A stretch of DNA of 10,078 nucleotides from an uncultured Candidatus Saccharibacteria bacterium (GCA_938046495.1 CALIXG010000042.1:1-10078); one strand, 5' to 3'; positions 1 through 5,350 are shown, counted from the stretch's first letter. The notes: generated from the letters alone by a model not told the origin. Program-made: numbers and translations.

Positions 1-367
<367 letters not shown>

Positions 368-525
368 CTAGAGAAGGATTTGATGAGCATTAAACTAAGG
401 TTTAATGTATCTAGGTCGGTCGTAATTGTGTTTATAAGCTTAAGACACAATATAGCTTACGTAAGTAAGATACGATTTACAGCTTACTAAAACAGACGAT
501 GAATTGCACAGCTGAGTTGTTAAGG
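368..525 (+). other. 16S rRNA 3' trailer with two hairpins
   Basis: This 158-base stretch separates the 16S end from its terminator. It holds a perfect 8-bp hairpin, CATTAAAC / GTTTAATG with loop TAAG (388-407), and a 7-bp hairpin, ATTGTGT / ACACAAT (425-431 with 445-451). A 10-base palindrome, CTTACGTAAG, sits at 456-465. There is no tRNA and no convincing coding sequence here. It is most simply the precursor trailer removed during 16S maturation; pairing with the 5' leader cannot be checked because the leader is outside the window. Confidence 0.7.
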
Positions 526-549
526 AAAATCCCCGAAAGGGGATTTTTT
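526..549 (+). terminator. Intrinsic terminator of the 16S rRNA unit
   Basis: AAAATCCCC (526-534), tetraloop GAAA, GGGGATTTT (539-547) and a run of six T form a textbook rho-independent terminator. It lies about 160 bases after the 16S end and just upstream of the -10 box of the next gene, so it closes the rRNA transcript before any 23S gene. Confidence 0.93.
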
Positions 550-561
550 GTTGGTTGTTTA

Positions 562-570
562 TGTTATACT
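562..570 (+). promoter_or_regulatory. Extended -10 promoter for a leaderless start at 577
   Basis: TGT followed by TATACT (565-570) is an extended -10 element. Only six bases separate it from the ATG at 577, so transcription should begin at or next to the A of the start codon. No convincing -35 or Shine-Dalgarno is seen. The T-tract of the 16S terminator is immediately upstream. Confidence 0.6.
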
Positions 571-576
571 TTCGAT

Positions 577-1209
577 ATGAACAGAGACGCTTTATTAAGA
601 CTTGAGAAATTGGTTTTTGAATTTTATTGGAAGAGAAAGACACTGGCTACTCCTTTTATGACGGGGGTTATGGGAGTATTGATTGATCTTAAACCGGCAG
701 CGTTATTAATTAATGATAGATTCGATGATTGTAAATTGTTGGATAATAAGAGAATTCTCGATATTTTGAACGAGCTAGGAGTAGAGTTAATTCGAGAGAA
801 GTTGAATAAATTTGGTAATGAAGAAATTGAATATTTGTATTTGGCGAAAACTGTCCGTGTATGCCTAGAACTACAGAAATTACACAGAAGATTTCTCGAG
901 AGCGTGTCGGAGACGGGAGATATTTTAGATAAGAAAGAGTGGATCGAGACGAATTATCAGATAGGGAAGATATTAGGCTATCCGGAAACGGCTACTTCAG
1001 AATATATTAGAATGCAGATTGAAGGTGTAAGGAAGGATGATAATTATCGATCAAGAATGGAGCGAAATTATTACTATATGCATAGCGAGAAATTTGAAAA
1101 TGAAGAATTTGAAGCGTATGATCGGCGATTAAACTTGGCTATTAATGAATATTTACCTGTTACGGTACAAATTATGCAGTCGAATACTGAAAAAAGATGG
1201 TTAGAATAG
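577..1209 (+). CDS. Conserved-type hypothetical protein, 210 residues
   Basis: The product is a soluble, charged, mostly helical-looking protein that I cannot assign a function. An upstream in-frame ATG at 499 exists, but the 16S terminator and the -10 box lie inside that extension. I therefore take the ATG at 577, which sits six bases after TATACT. A short block near residues 151-164, reading IGKILGYPETATSE, resembles a 'LGYP.TA' motif I remember from CPR hypothetical proteins. The C-terminal part (NEEFEAYDRRLNLAINEYLP) is also family-like, but no name can be given. There is no signal peptide or clear membrane helix; a mildly hydrophobic stretch lies around residues 25-45. The gene uses many AGA, CGA and AGG codons, unlike rpsA in this window. 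The exchanger gene follows 47 bases later with its own candidate promoter. Confidence 0.82.
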   Translation: MNRDALLRLEKLVFEFYWKRKTLATPFMTGVMGVLIDLKPAALLINDRFDDCKLLDNKRILDILNELGVELIREKLNKFGNEEIEYLYLAKTVRVCLELQKLHRRFLESVSETGDILDKKEWIETNYQIGKILGYPETATSEYIRMQIEGVRKDDNYRSRMERNYYYMHSEKFENEEFEAYDRRLNLAINEYLPVTVQIMQSNTEKRWLE

Positions 1210-1218
1210 ACTATTTTC

Positions 1219-1227
1219 TGGTAAAAT
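1219..1227 (+). promoter_or_regulatory. Candidate extended -10 promoter for the cation exchanger
   Basis: TGG followed by TAAAAT (1222-1227) is an extended -10 element 29 bases before the ATG at 1257. The -35 region is weak. The predicted leader is about 23 bases and contains the Shine-Dalgarno GGAG at 1242-1245. Read-through from the upstream gene is also possible because no terminator separates them. Confidence 0.45.
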
Positions 1228-1256
1228 ATTAAGAGTTTAACGGAGAATAAATAAAA

Positions 1257-2228
1257 ATGGGATTAATTTTTAGTGCATTTTTATTGTTGGTGGGATTTGT
1301 CCTACTGATAAAAGGTGCAGATGTGTTTGTCGACGGATCGAGTGATACGGCGAGAAAATTTAAGGTGCCGAAGATGTTGATTGGTCTGACAATTGTTTCT
1401 TTTGGTACGAGTGCACCGGAACTAGCGGTGAGCATTCAATCGATTTTGGCGGGGAAGGGCGATATTTTGCTCGGCAACGTGATTGGTAGTAATATCCTGA
1501 ATATTCTACTGATTTTAGGGGTATCGGCAATGGTGGGGGCGCTTCATGTGAAGACGGCGACTGTGCGAAAAGAAATCCCAGTTTTGGTCTTGATGACTTT
1601 GGGATTTGCCGCGGTTTTGTCAGATAAATTGTTCGGATTGTCAGAAAATTTGTTCACTAGACAGGATGGCGTAATTTTACTATTGTTCTTCGGAATTTTT
1701 ATTTATTATCTCTTCGGTATGCTGAATCGCAAGTCTAATAGGGTGGAAGAGGAAGACGAGGGGGAGCCAGTAAATCTAGCTAAATCGATCGCGATGATTG
1801 TGTTTGGTTTACTCGCAGTGGTACTCGGTAGTGATTTAGTAGTGAGGGGTGCTTCGGATATTGCAGCGAATTTTGGAGTGAGTGAGAGATTAATTTCTTT
1901 AACTATTGTGGCGCTCGGTACCTCTCTTCCAGAGCTGGTAACCTCGGTGATTGCGACGAAAAAAGGAGAATATGATATTGCGATTGGCAATATCGTGGGG
2001 TCAAATATCTTTAATATTGGTATTGTGGCCGGATTGCCGGTGGCGATTTTTGGTGGAGTGGCAGGAGGTGCTTTCTCAATCGTCGACGTGGTAGCGCTAG
2101 TGATTTCACCGATCGTACTATTTATTTTTGCGAAGAATGATCAGAAAATTAGTTTCAAAGAAGGTTTGGCGTTTTTGGTAATCTTTGTGATGTATTACGG
2201 TTACGTAATTGTAAGTAGTTTGGCTTAA
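1257..2228 (+). CDS. yrbG: Sodium/calcium exchanger family protein (CaCA, YrbG-like)
   Basis: This is an inner-membrane cation antiporter of the Na_Ca_ex/CaCA family, expected to extrude Ca2+ in exchange for Na+. The 323-residue length is normal for the bacterial YrbG/TIGR00367 type. Both inverted alpha repeats are complete. Alpha-1 has SFGTSAPEL (residues 48-56, key Glu55) and GNVIGSN (73-79). Alpha-2 has ALGTSLPEL (219-227, key Glu226) and GNIVGSN (244-250). About ten hydrophobic segments are visible, split by an acidic cytoplasmic loop EEEDEGE at 164-170. The start is supported by GGAG at 1242-1245, though the 11-base spacing is long. The family assignment is firm; the actual substrate (Ca2+ or another cation) is inferred. 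The symbol follows the E. coli homologue and implies no proven orthology. Confidence 0.95.
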   Translation: MGLIFSAFLLLVGFVLLIKGADVFVDGSSDTARKFKVPKMLIGLTIVSFGTSAPELAVSIQSILAGKGDILLGNVIGSNILNILLILGVSAMVGALHVKTATVRKEIPVLVLMTLGFAAVLSDKLFGLSENLFTRQDGVILLLFFGIFIYYLFGMLNRKSNRVEEEDEGEPVNLAKSIAMIVFGLLAVVLGSDLVVRGASDIAANFGVSERLISLTIVALGTSLPELVTSVIATKKGEYDIAIGNIVGSNIFNIGIVAGLPVAIFGGVAGGAFSIVDVVALVISPIVLFIFAKNDQKISFKEGLAFLVIFVMYYGYVIVSSLA

Positions 2229-2240
2229 ATTAAATTGATA

Positions 2241-2344
2241 AAATTGTAAAATCTTGGAGCGTAAGTAGCTTCAGAAAAATAAACGAATAGAATAATCGTG
2301 AAATTGTGTGGCGTAAGCAGCTTCAGATAAAAAACGAATAGAAT
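2241..2344 (+). repeat. Two-copy intergenic direct repeat (about 35 bp core)
   Basis: The cores at 2259-2293 and 2311-2344 are nearly identical, each beginning GCGTAAG(T/C)AGCTTCAG and ending AAACGAATAGAAT. They start 52 bases apart, and each is preceded by AAATTGT (2241 and 2301). The pair lies between the exchanger stop codon and its terminator. No coding sequence or clear hairpin explains it. It may be a local duplication in the 3' untranslated region, or binding sites. Confidence 0.85.
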
Positions 2345-2356
2345 TTTGGGGGAATT

Positions 2357-2384
2357 AAAGCACCTTGTAACAGAGGTGCTTTTT
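2357..2384 (+). terminator. Intrinsic terminator after the exchanger gene
   Basis: AAAGCACCT (2357-2365) pairs perfectly with AGGTGCTTT (2374-2382) across an 8-base loop, and a short T run follows. The T run overlaps the -35 box of the next promoter, so one unit ends exactly where the next begins. Confidence 0.85.
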
Positions 2385-2411
2385 GACAACTTAAGCATTT
2401 TGTGGTAGAAT
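2383..2411 (+). promoter_or_regulatory. Strong sigma-70-type promoter for the 217-residue protein
   Basis: TTGACA (2383-2388), a 17-base spacer and TAGAAT (2406-2411), preceded by TGG (extended -10), make a near-consensus promoter. The predicted leader of about 66 bases contains a 6-bp hairpin ACTGCG / CGCAGT (2430-2435 with 2456-2461) and the Shine-Dalgarno AAGGAGG at 2472-2478. Confidence 0.85.
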
Positions 2412-2483
2412 GGGGGTGTCTTTTTGTGGACTGCGAACAAAGAGAGATGAGTGAACGCAGTGGTTATTTAAAAGGAGGGTTTT

Positions 2484-3137
2484 ATGTTAGATGTGAAGTT
2501 TGTAGACGAAAGAACGGGGAATGAGTTTGTTCTAGAACATGATGGGCGTGGCCGTCGAGGTCGTTCTTATGAATTTAGAACAGAACGATGTGTGAAAAAA
2601 GAAGATTTCTTTACATCTTTTTGTGATGATGAGAAGAAAATACCAATTTTTTTGCAACTAAGTTCTAAGAAGAGAGATTTTCAAATCATGTTAGAACAGA
2701 TAGATTCTGTTGTGGGGATTAAGAGTTCGATGAATTTAGAACTTTCGGGAAAGGCAAGAACAGTAAATGGCGATTATTGTCATTTTATCGCGCACTATGA
2801 TTATGATATGCACCAAGGTGAAATTAACCTAATGATGCCGTGCGGAGTAGCTAAGATGGAGTTATCTCATTGTCAGTCCGGAATGCTTCATCAGAAAGCC
2901 ACAAAGATAGTTAAGGACATCCCAGTAGATAAACTGTTTAATTTCTTTATGAGAGAGAGAACAGACTTGCGTGCGAGAGAGCAAATTTTATTACACACAG
3001 AGGACAACAAATGTCTGCTTTTGAAGAATGTTTTGATGCTGAGAAAGCTTGAAACTGAGAGCGGGAAGAGGAAGCTTCAAATGGAGGCAGAAGCTCAAAT
3101 CAATTTCAGAGATAAAGTTCTGAAATTTGTGATTTAA
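2484..3137 (+). CDS. Unrecognised 217-residue protein with strong expression signals
   Basis: I do not recognise this protein. The ATG at 2484 is well supported by AAGGAGG five bases upstream and a near-consensus promoter. The product is highly charged with no signal peptide or membrane helix, so it is probably cytoplasmic. Six cysteines are scattered at residues 36, 47, 99, 120, 130 and 177. With the histidines around them (H100, H104, H110, H129) they could bind metal, but they form no standard CxxC pair. A GRGRRGR basic patch lies at residues 21-27. Alternating hydrophobic and polar stretches in the middle suggest a beta-rich core; the C-terminal 60 residues look helical. It is monocistronic, and its likely terminator is at 3289-3312. 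Confidence 0.8.
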   Translation: MLDVKFVDERTGNEFVLEHDGRGRRGRSYEFRTERCVKKEDFFTSFCDDEKKIPIFLQLSSKKRDFQIMLEQIDSVVGIKSSMNLELSGKARTVNGDYCHFIAHYDYDMHQGEINLMMPCGVAKMELSHCQSGMLHQKATKIVKDIPVDKLFNFFMRERTDLRAREQILLHTEDNKCLLLKNVLMLRKLETESGKRKLQMEAEAQINFRDKVLKFVI

Positions 3138-3165
3138 TTGGCACTGAGTTCGTAATCCAGATTTT

Positions 3166-3201
3166 TAATTTAATTTCTAATTTAACTTCTAATTTAATTT
3201 C
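3166..3201 (+). repeat. Three tandem 12-bp AT-rich repeats
   Basis: TAATTTAATTTC, TAATTTAACTTC and TAATTTAATTTC stand head to tail, with a single base difference in the middle copy. They lie in the 3' intergenic region after the 217-residue protein. Nothing else is apparent here apart from an isolated TTGACA at 3216-3221 without a good -10 at the right distance. Confidence 0.9.
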
Positions 3202-3288
3202 GATTTTTAAGTTATTTGACAGACTTTAAAGTGATTTTTTCTAAGGGATTGGGTGAGGCGTAAAATGATTAACATAAAACAATTCCGG

Positions 3289-3312
3289 AGGCTGGATGAA
3301 CCAGCCTTTTTT
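3289..3312 (+). terminator. Intrinsic terminator in the 3138-3361 spacer
   Basis: AGGCTGG (3289-3295), loop ATGAA, CCAGCCT (3301-3307) and a T run to 3312 form a strong terminator. It lies about 150 bases beyond the stop of the 217-residue protein and is its likely terminator, giving that mRNA a long 3' untranslated region. Confidence 0.9.
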
Positions 3313-3333
3313 CTTGGTTTTTTATAAAATTGA

Positions 3334-3354
3334 AGCCTAAAAATAGGCTATAAT
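3334..3354 (+). promoter_or_regulatory. -10 box with palindrome in the spacer, for the methyltransferase
   Basis: A perfect TATAAT lies at 3349-3354, seven bases before the ATG at 3362, predicting a leaderless or nearly leaderless mRNA. A perfect inverted repeat AGCCTA-AAAA-TAGGCT (3334-3349) fills the region just upstream and shares one base with the -10 box, so a bound regulator would block or bend the promoter. No good -35 is present at the usual distance. Confidence 0.6.
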
Positions 3355-3361
3355 AGAGGTA

Positions 3362-4018
3362 ATGAATACTTTGGAAAACGAAAATTTGAGCAAAAACTTG
3401 AGCAGCGAATCTTTAGGCGATGAGATTTTGGATGCGAAGATGGATACTCGGAATTTACTCGTAGGCGATGAGATTTTGGATACGAAAATGGATACGCGTA
3501 ATTTGGTGGATGAGTATAAGGGGCTGCCAAATGAAGCGGTGAAAGAGAGGCTGGCGGAAAAGCGAAATAGCCTGGAGATTGCAATCGAAAATGTGGATCA
3601 CGATTTTAATGCGGGGACAATCGTTCGCTCAGCGAATAACTTTAATGTAAGTAAAGTGCATATTGTGGGGCGACGAAAATATAACCGCCGAGGTGCGATG
3701 TGCACAGATAAATATTTGGAAATCGTATATTGGCCATCGATGGAAGATTTTATGGCGGATCAAAGGGCGCGTAAAAGGGAAGTGGTGGCAATTGAAAACA
3801 ACGTGGACCGGGCTAAACCTTTGGGCCTTAAACGCTTTGAGAGCCATTCTACGCTAGTTTTCGGCAGTGAGGGTAATGGAATTAGTCTAGAATTGGTAAA
3901 TGCGGCAGATGACGTGCGATATATTGAATCTTTTGGCTCGACGCGTTCGGTGAATGTAGGGGTGGCGGCAGGGATTGCGATGTACGAATGGGTGCGGCAA
4001 AATGTAATAAATGCTTAA
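3362..4018 (+). CDS. SpoU/TrmH-family RNA 2'-O-methyltransferase
   Basis: This enzyme transfers a methyl group from S-adenosylmethionine to a ribose 2'-OH in tRNA or rRNA, using the trefoil-knot SPOUT fold. The three family motifs are present: NAGTIVRSANNF (motif 1, about residues 84-95), LVFGSEGNGIS (motif 2, about 165-175) and SFGSTRSVNVGVAAGIAMYEW (motif 3, near the C-terminus). The catalytic domain starts at about residue 70. The first 50 residues are unusual, holding two nearly identical 16-residue units (19-34 and 35-50). The second unit runs into MDTRNLVDEYKGLP, which is how I remember related proteins beginning, so the 5' end seems to have been extended by duplication. The ATG at 3362 is chosen because TATAAT sits seven bases before it; M27 (3440) and M43 (3488) are alternatives. 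The exact RNA target cannot be told. Confidence 0.93.
   Translation: MNTLENENLSKNLSSESLGDEILDAKMDTRNLLVGDEILDTKMDTRNLVDEYKGLPNEAVKERLAEKRNSLEIAIENVDHDFNAGTIVRSANNFNVSKVHIVGRRKYNRRGAMCTDKYLEIVYWPSMEDFMADQRARKREVVAIENNVDRAKPLGLKRFESHSTLVFGSEGNGISLELVNAADDVRYIESFGSTRSVNVGVAAGIAMYEWVRQNVINA
3416..3511 (+). repeat. 48-bp in-frame tandem duplication inside the methyltransferase gene
   Basis: The units 3416-3463 and 3464-3511 both begin GGCGATGAGATTTTGGAT and encode GDEILD(A/T)KMDTRNL plus two further residues. Most differences are at third codon positions, so the duplication is fairly young or selected for the protein. Each copy contains an in-frame ATG (3440, 3488). Confidence 0.95.
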
Positions 4019-4021
4019 AAT

Positions 4022-4045
4022 AAAAACGCCGAGTATGGCGTTTTT
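4022..4045. terminator. First of two tandem terminators between convergent genes
   Basis: AAAAACGCC (4022-4030) pairs with GGCGTTTTT (4037-4045) over the loop GAGTAT. It has A and T runs on both sides, so it can end the methyltransferase transcript from the left and the membrane-protein transcript from the right. Confidence 0.88.
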
Positions 4046-4057
4046 CGATTAGGGAAG

Positions 4058-4082
4058 AAAAAACGCCATTTTGGCGTTTTTT
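4058..4082. terminator. Second tandem terminator with the same stem arms
   Basis: AAAACGCCA pairs with TGGCGTTTT around a 3-base loop (centre about 4070), with flanking A and T runs. The stem shares AAAACGCC / GGCGTTTT with the terminator at 4022-4045, so it looks like a duplicated bidirectional terminator. Confidence 0.88.
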
Positions 4083-4116
4083 GATGAAGTAAATGTGATT
4101 TTTTCTTTTAGGTGTT

Positions 4117-4350
4117 TTAGCGCTTAAAAATTGCTTGCACGAAGAGGGTAAGGAGAAAAATGTGGAGATTTGACATCACGATTAGTCCAAGAAGAATGGC
4201 AATGAGACCCCAAAACTTGACGCGTTCATAAGAAGAAACGCCACTTAAGAAATTAGTGGAAATTTCTTGGTACTTAGCAATCATAATGCCGCCGATAATA
4301 ACGATAATGAGGCCGATAAAAACCCAAGTAAAACTAAAATTCCAATTCAT
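4117..4350 (-). CDS. Small two-helix membrane protein, 77 residues
   Basis: The function is unknown. The protein has a first hydrophobic helix at about residues 8-25, a polar loop (KYQEISTNFLSGVSSYERVK, about 26-45) and a second long hydrophobic stretch at about 47-74 that may form one long or two short membrane segments. It ends in a basic tail (FKR). An ATG at 4357-4359 lies directly against the -10 box and would probably be upstream of, or at, the transcription start. The ATG at 4348-4350, nine bases after TATAAT, is therefore the better start. It converges on the methyltransferase gene through shared bidirectional terminators and is divergent from tRNA-Ile. Confidence 0.75.
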   Translation of the reverse strand: MNWNFSFTWVFIGLIIVIIGGIMIAKYQEISTNFLSGVSSYERVKFWGLIAILLGLIVMSNLHIFLLTLFVQAIFKR

Positions 4351-4359
4351 ATACGACAT

Positions 4360-4368
4360 ATTATAACA
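4360..4368 (-). promoter_or_regulatory. Extended -10 promoter of the small membrane protein gene
   Basis: On the minus strand TGT precedes TATAAT (4365 down to 4360), an extended -10. With a usual start 6-7 bases downstream, the transcript would begin within two or three bases of the ATG at 4350. No Shine-Dalgarno could fit. Confidence 0.65.
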
Positions 4369-4387
4369 GAATTAACGGGGATTTTTG

Positions 4388-4416
4388 TTGCATTTTTGAG
4401 TTTTATGGGGTAAAAT
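4388..4416 (+). promoter_or_regulatory. Promoter of tRNA-Ile
   Basis: TTGCAT (4388-4393), a 17-base spacer and TAAAAT (4411-4416) lie just before the tRNA, whose mature 5' end is at 4427. The tRNA precursor would therefore have almost no 5' leader. Confidence 0.7.
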
Positions 4417-4426
4417 AAGTGATATT

Positions 4427-4503
4427 GGGGATATAGCTCAGCTGGTTAGAGCGCGTCACTGATAATGACGAGGTCTGTGGTTCAAGTCCACATATCCCCA
4501 CCA
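4427..4503 (+). tRNA. ileT: tRNA-Ile (anticodon GAT)
   Basis: A complete cloverleaf is visible. Acceptor GGGGATA pairs with TATCCCC; the D arm lies within 4435-4452; the anticodon stem CGTCA / TGACG holds loop CTGATAA with GAT at 4461-4463; the T arm contains GGTTCAAGTCC. The discriminator base is A (4500) and the CCA end is encoded (4501-4503). It is a single transcription unit with a promoter before and a terminator after. In many bacteria this tRNA lies in the 16S-23S spacer; here it stands alone, about 4 kb from the 16S gene. The symbol is nominal. Confidence 0.97.
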
Positions 4504-4520
4504 AATTAGAGATGATGAAT

Positions 4521-4542
4521 TCGGCGGTAAGGCCGATTTTTT
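4521..4542 (+). terminator. Terminator of tRNA-Ile
   Basis: TCGGC (4521-4525), loop GGTAAG, GCCGA (4532-4536) and a T run to 4542 lie 18 bases after the tRNA end. The stem is short but perfect. The remaining spacer up to 4640 shows nothing I can support. Confidence 0.8.
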
Positions 4543-4640
4543 GTATTTAAGATAGATCGGATATTTAGGAGTAAATATGGAAGTTAATGTTTATTGAATA
4601 GTTTGAACAATTATTTAATTAGAAGAGGGGATTAAGACGT

Positions 4641-4666
4641 AAAAAAAGACCCGCGAGGGTATTTTT
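4641..4666 (-). terminator. Intrinsic terminator of tRNA-Ala
   Basis: On the minus strand ACCC-TCGC-GGGT (4660-4649), one intervening base and a run of seven T (4647-4641) form a terminator, with an A-rich stretch on the upstream arm. It lies about 60 bases after the mature tRNA-Ala end. A weaker T run on the plus side may let it work in both directions. Confidence 0.75.
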
Positions 4667-4686
4667 ATATGGGTATTTTTGGTGGA

Positions 4687-4712
4687 GTGTTCAGCGGGGG
4701 GACGCTAAACAC
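4687..4712 (-). other. 10-bp hairpin just downstream of tRNA-Ala
   Basis: On the minus strand GTGTTTAGCG pairs with CGCTGAACAC (one G-T wobble) around the loop TCCCCC. No T run follows, so this is not a standard terminator; the one at 4641-4666 lies beyond it. It begins only eight bases after the encoded CCA and may protect or guide processing of the tRNA 3' trailer. Confidence 0.7.
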
Positions 4713-4720
4713 CCCATGTA

Positions 4721-4797
4721 TGGTGGAGCAACAGGGATTCAAACCCTGGACCTCTGCCTTGCAAAGGCAGCGCTCTAATCAGCTGAGCTATTGCCCC
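4721..4797 (-). tRNA. alaT: tRNA-Ala (anticodon TGC)
   Basis: A complete cloverleaf is read on the minus strand. Acceptor GGGGCAA pairs with TTGCTCC and contains the G3-U70 wobble that marks alanine tRNAs. The D arm is TAGCTCAGCTGATTAGAGC, the anticodon loop TTTGCAA has TGC (plus-strand 4761-4763), and the T arm contains GGTTTGAATCC. The CCA end is encoded (4721-4723). It is a single unit facing tRNA-Ile. Together with tRNA-Ile(GAT) it is the classic 16S-23S spacer pair, here outside any rRNA operon. The symbol is nominal. Confidence 0.98.
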
Positions 4798-4807
4798 ATA
4801 CGCAAGA

Positions 4808-4836
4808 ATTTTAGCAAAAAGCAGAAAAAATGTCAA
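4808..4836 (-). promoter_or_regulatory. Near-consensus promoter of tRNA-Ala
   Basis: On the minus strand a perfect TTGACA (4836-4831), a 17-base spacer and TAAAAT (4813-4808) lie before the tRNA start at 4797. The predicted transcript starts only a few bases before the mature tRNA. Confidence 0.9.
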
Positions 4837-4906
4837 TAAAATCAAAGGGGATTCGAAGAGGCGGAGAGGCGAGATATATGCAATTAAGGGTGTTTTACAG
4901 AGAGGA

Positions 4907-4957
4907 TATATCATGGGATGAATATCGTGACTTGGAAGTATATCATGGGATGAATAT
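4907..4957 (+). repeat. Two 19-bp operator-like direct repeats upstream of the KGG gene
   Basis: TATATCATGGGATGAATAT occurs at 4907-4925 and again, identically, at 4939-4957. The period is 32 bases, about three turns of the helix. Each copy is itself an imperfect palindrome (ATATCAT-GGG-ATG-A-ATAT). They lie between the divergent tRNA-Ala and KGG promoters, centred about 96 and 128 bases before the KGG transcription start. A simple local duplication is the alternative. Open frames across 4830-5012 look non-coding. Confidence 0.8.
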
Positions 4958-5008
4958 GAACGGTGTGAGCGGAATAAATATTATGACATATTTTTTAACT
5001 TTAGCGTA

Positions 5009-5037
5009 TTGACAAAAAGCTTCTGTTATTATATAAT
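5009..5037 (+). promoter_or_regulatory. Perfect consensus sigma-70 promoter of the KGG gene
   Basis: TTGACA (5009-5014), exactly 17 bases, then TATAAT (5032-5037) is a full match to the housekeeping consensus. It is the only fully consensus promoter in the window. The transcription start is expected near 5044, giving a leader of about 69 bases. Confidence 0.95.
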
Positions 5038-5048
5038 GCTAATTATTA

Positions 5049-5072
5049 ACCTTTGAGCGGGAGGCTTAAGGT
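5049..5072 (+). other. 5' leader hairpin of the KGG gene
   Basis: ACCTT, a TG bulge and AGC (5049-5058) pair with GCT, a T bulge and AAGGT (5064-5072) around the loop GGGAG. It lies at the very 5' end of the predicted mRNA, where a hairpin would protect against decay. The loop contains GGGAG, which resembles a Shine-Dalgarno, but no start codon follows at a useful distance. Confidence 0.6.
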
Positions 5073-5112
5073 AAATAAGAGAATTAAAAAATGGTGGGCA
5101 GAAGGATTTTAA

Positions 5113-5325
5113 ATGGCTGGAACTAAAGCTGGTGGTTTGAAAGCTGCTGCAACAAATCGCGAAAAATATGGTAAGGAGTTTTACGCTCGCATTGGTCAAA
5201 AAGGTGGACGCTTAGGTCGTACCGGTGGCTTTGCAGCTAATCCTGCTCTTGCGAAAATTGCTGGTGCTAAAGGTGGTCGTTTGTCAAAACGCGGTCCTGC
5301 AAAAGCAAAAACTGTAACTGAATAA
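5113..5325 (+). CDS. KGG-repeat small basic protein (stress-protein-like)
   Basis: This 70-residue, strongly basic protein is rich in Gly, Ala, Lys and Arg, with KGG units at residues 30-32 and 53-55 and a related KAGG at 5-8. The repeat belongs to the KGG / stress-induced acidophilic motif type (as in YciG and con-10), whose biochemical role is poorly known. I remember close relatives with the same GFAANPALAKIAGAKGG core in Saccharibacteria. The start is fixed by AAGGA at 5102-5106, six bases before the ATG. All six scored arginines use CGC or CGT, as in rpsA and unlike most genes here, and the promoter is full consensus, so very high expression is likely. The lysine-rich C-terminal tail could contact nucleic acid; this is only an inference. 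It converges on the metallopeptidase-like gene. Confidence 0.92.
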   Translation: MAGTKAGGLKAAATNREKYGKEFYARIGQKGGRLGRTGGFAANPALAKIAGAKGGRLSKRGPAKAKTVTE

Positions 5326-5350
5326 TTTATTTATTCACCTAGAATTAAGA

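Noticed and set aside
499..576. Upstream ATG extension of the first protein gene
   Set aside because: The extension would translate the 16S terminator and the -10 box; the ATG at 577 is better placed.
2241..2344. CRISPR array from the two repeats
   Set aside because: Only two copies with a single very short gap and no cas genes; not an array.
3216..3244. TTGACA as a promoter for a small RNA ending at 3312
   Set aside because: No acceptable -10 box lies at 15-19 bases (best is TTCTAA), so it is not listed as a promoter.
3265..3327. 20-codon open frame through the terminator at 3289
   Set aside because: It encodes mainly the terminator hairpin and has no Shine-Dalgarno; chance frame.
4577..4597. 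Six-codon frame after AGGAG in the tRNA spacer
   Set aside because: Too short to support as a gene; no promoter or conserved feature is seen.
4830..5012. 60-codon open frame between tRNA-Ala and the KGG promoter
   Set aside because: It starts within the tRNA-Ala -35 region, has no Shine-Dalgarno and ends in the KGG -35 box. The repeated motif in it is better explained as DNA sites.
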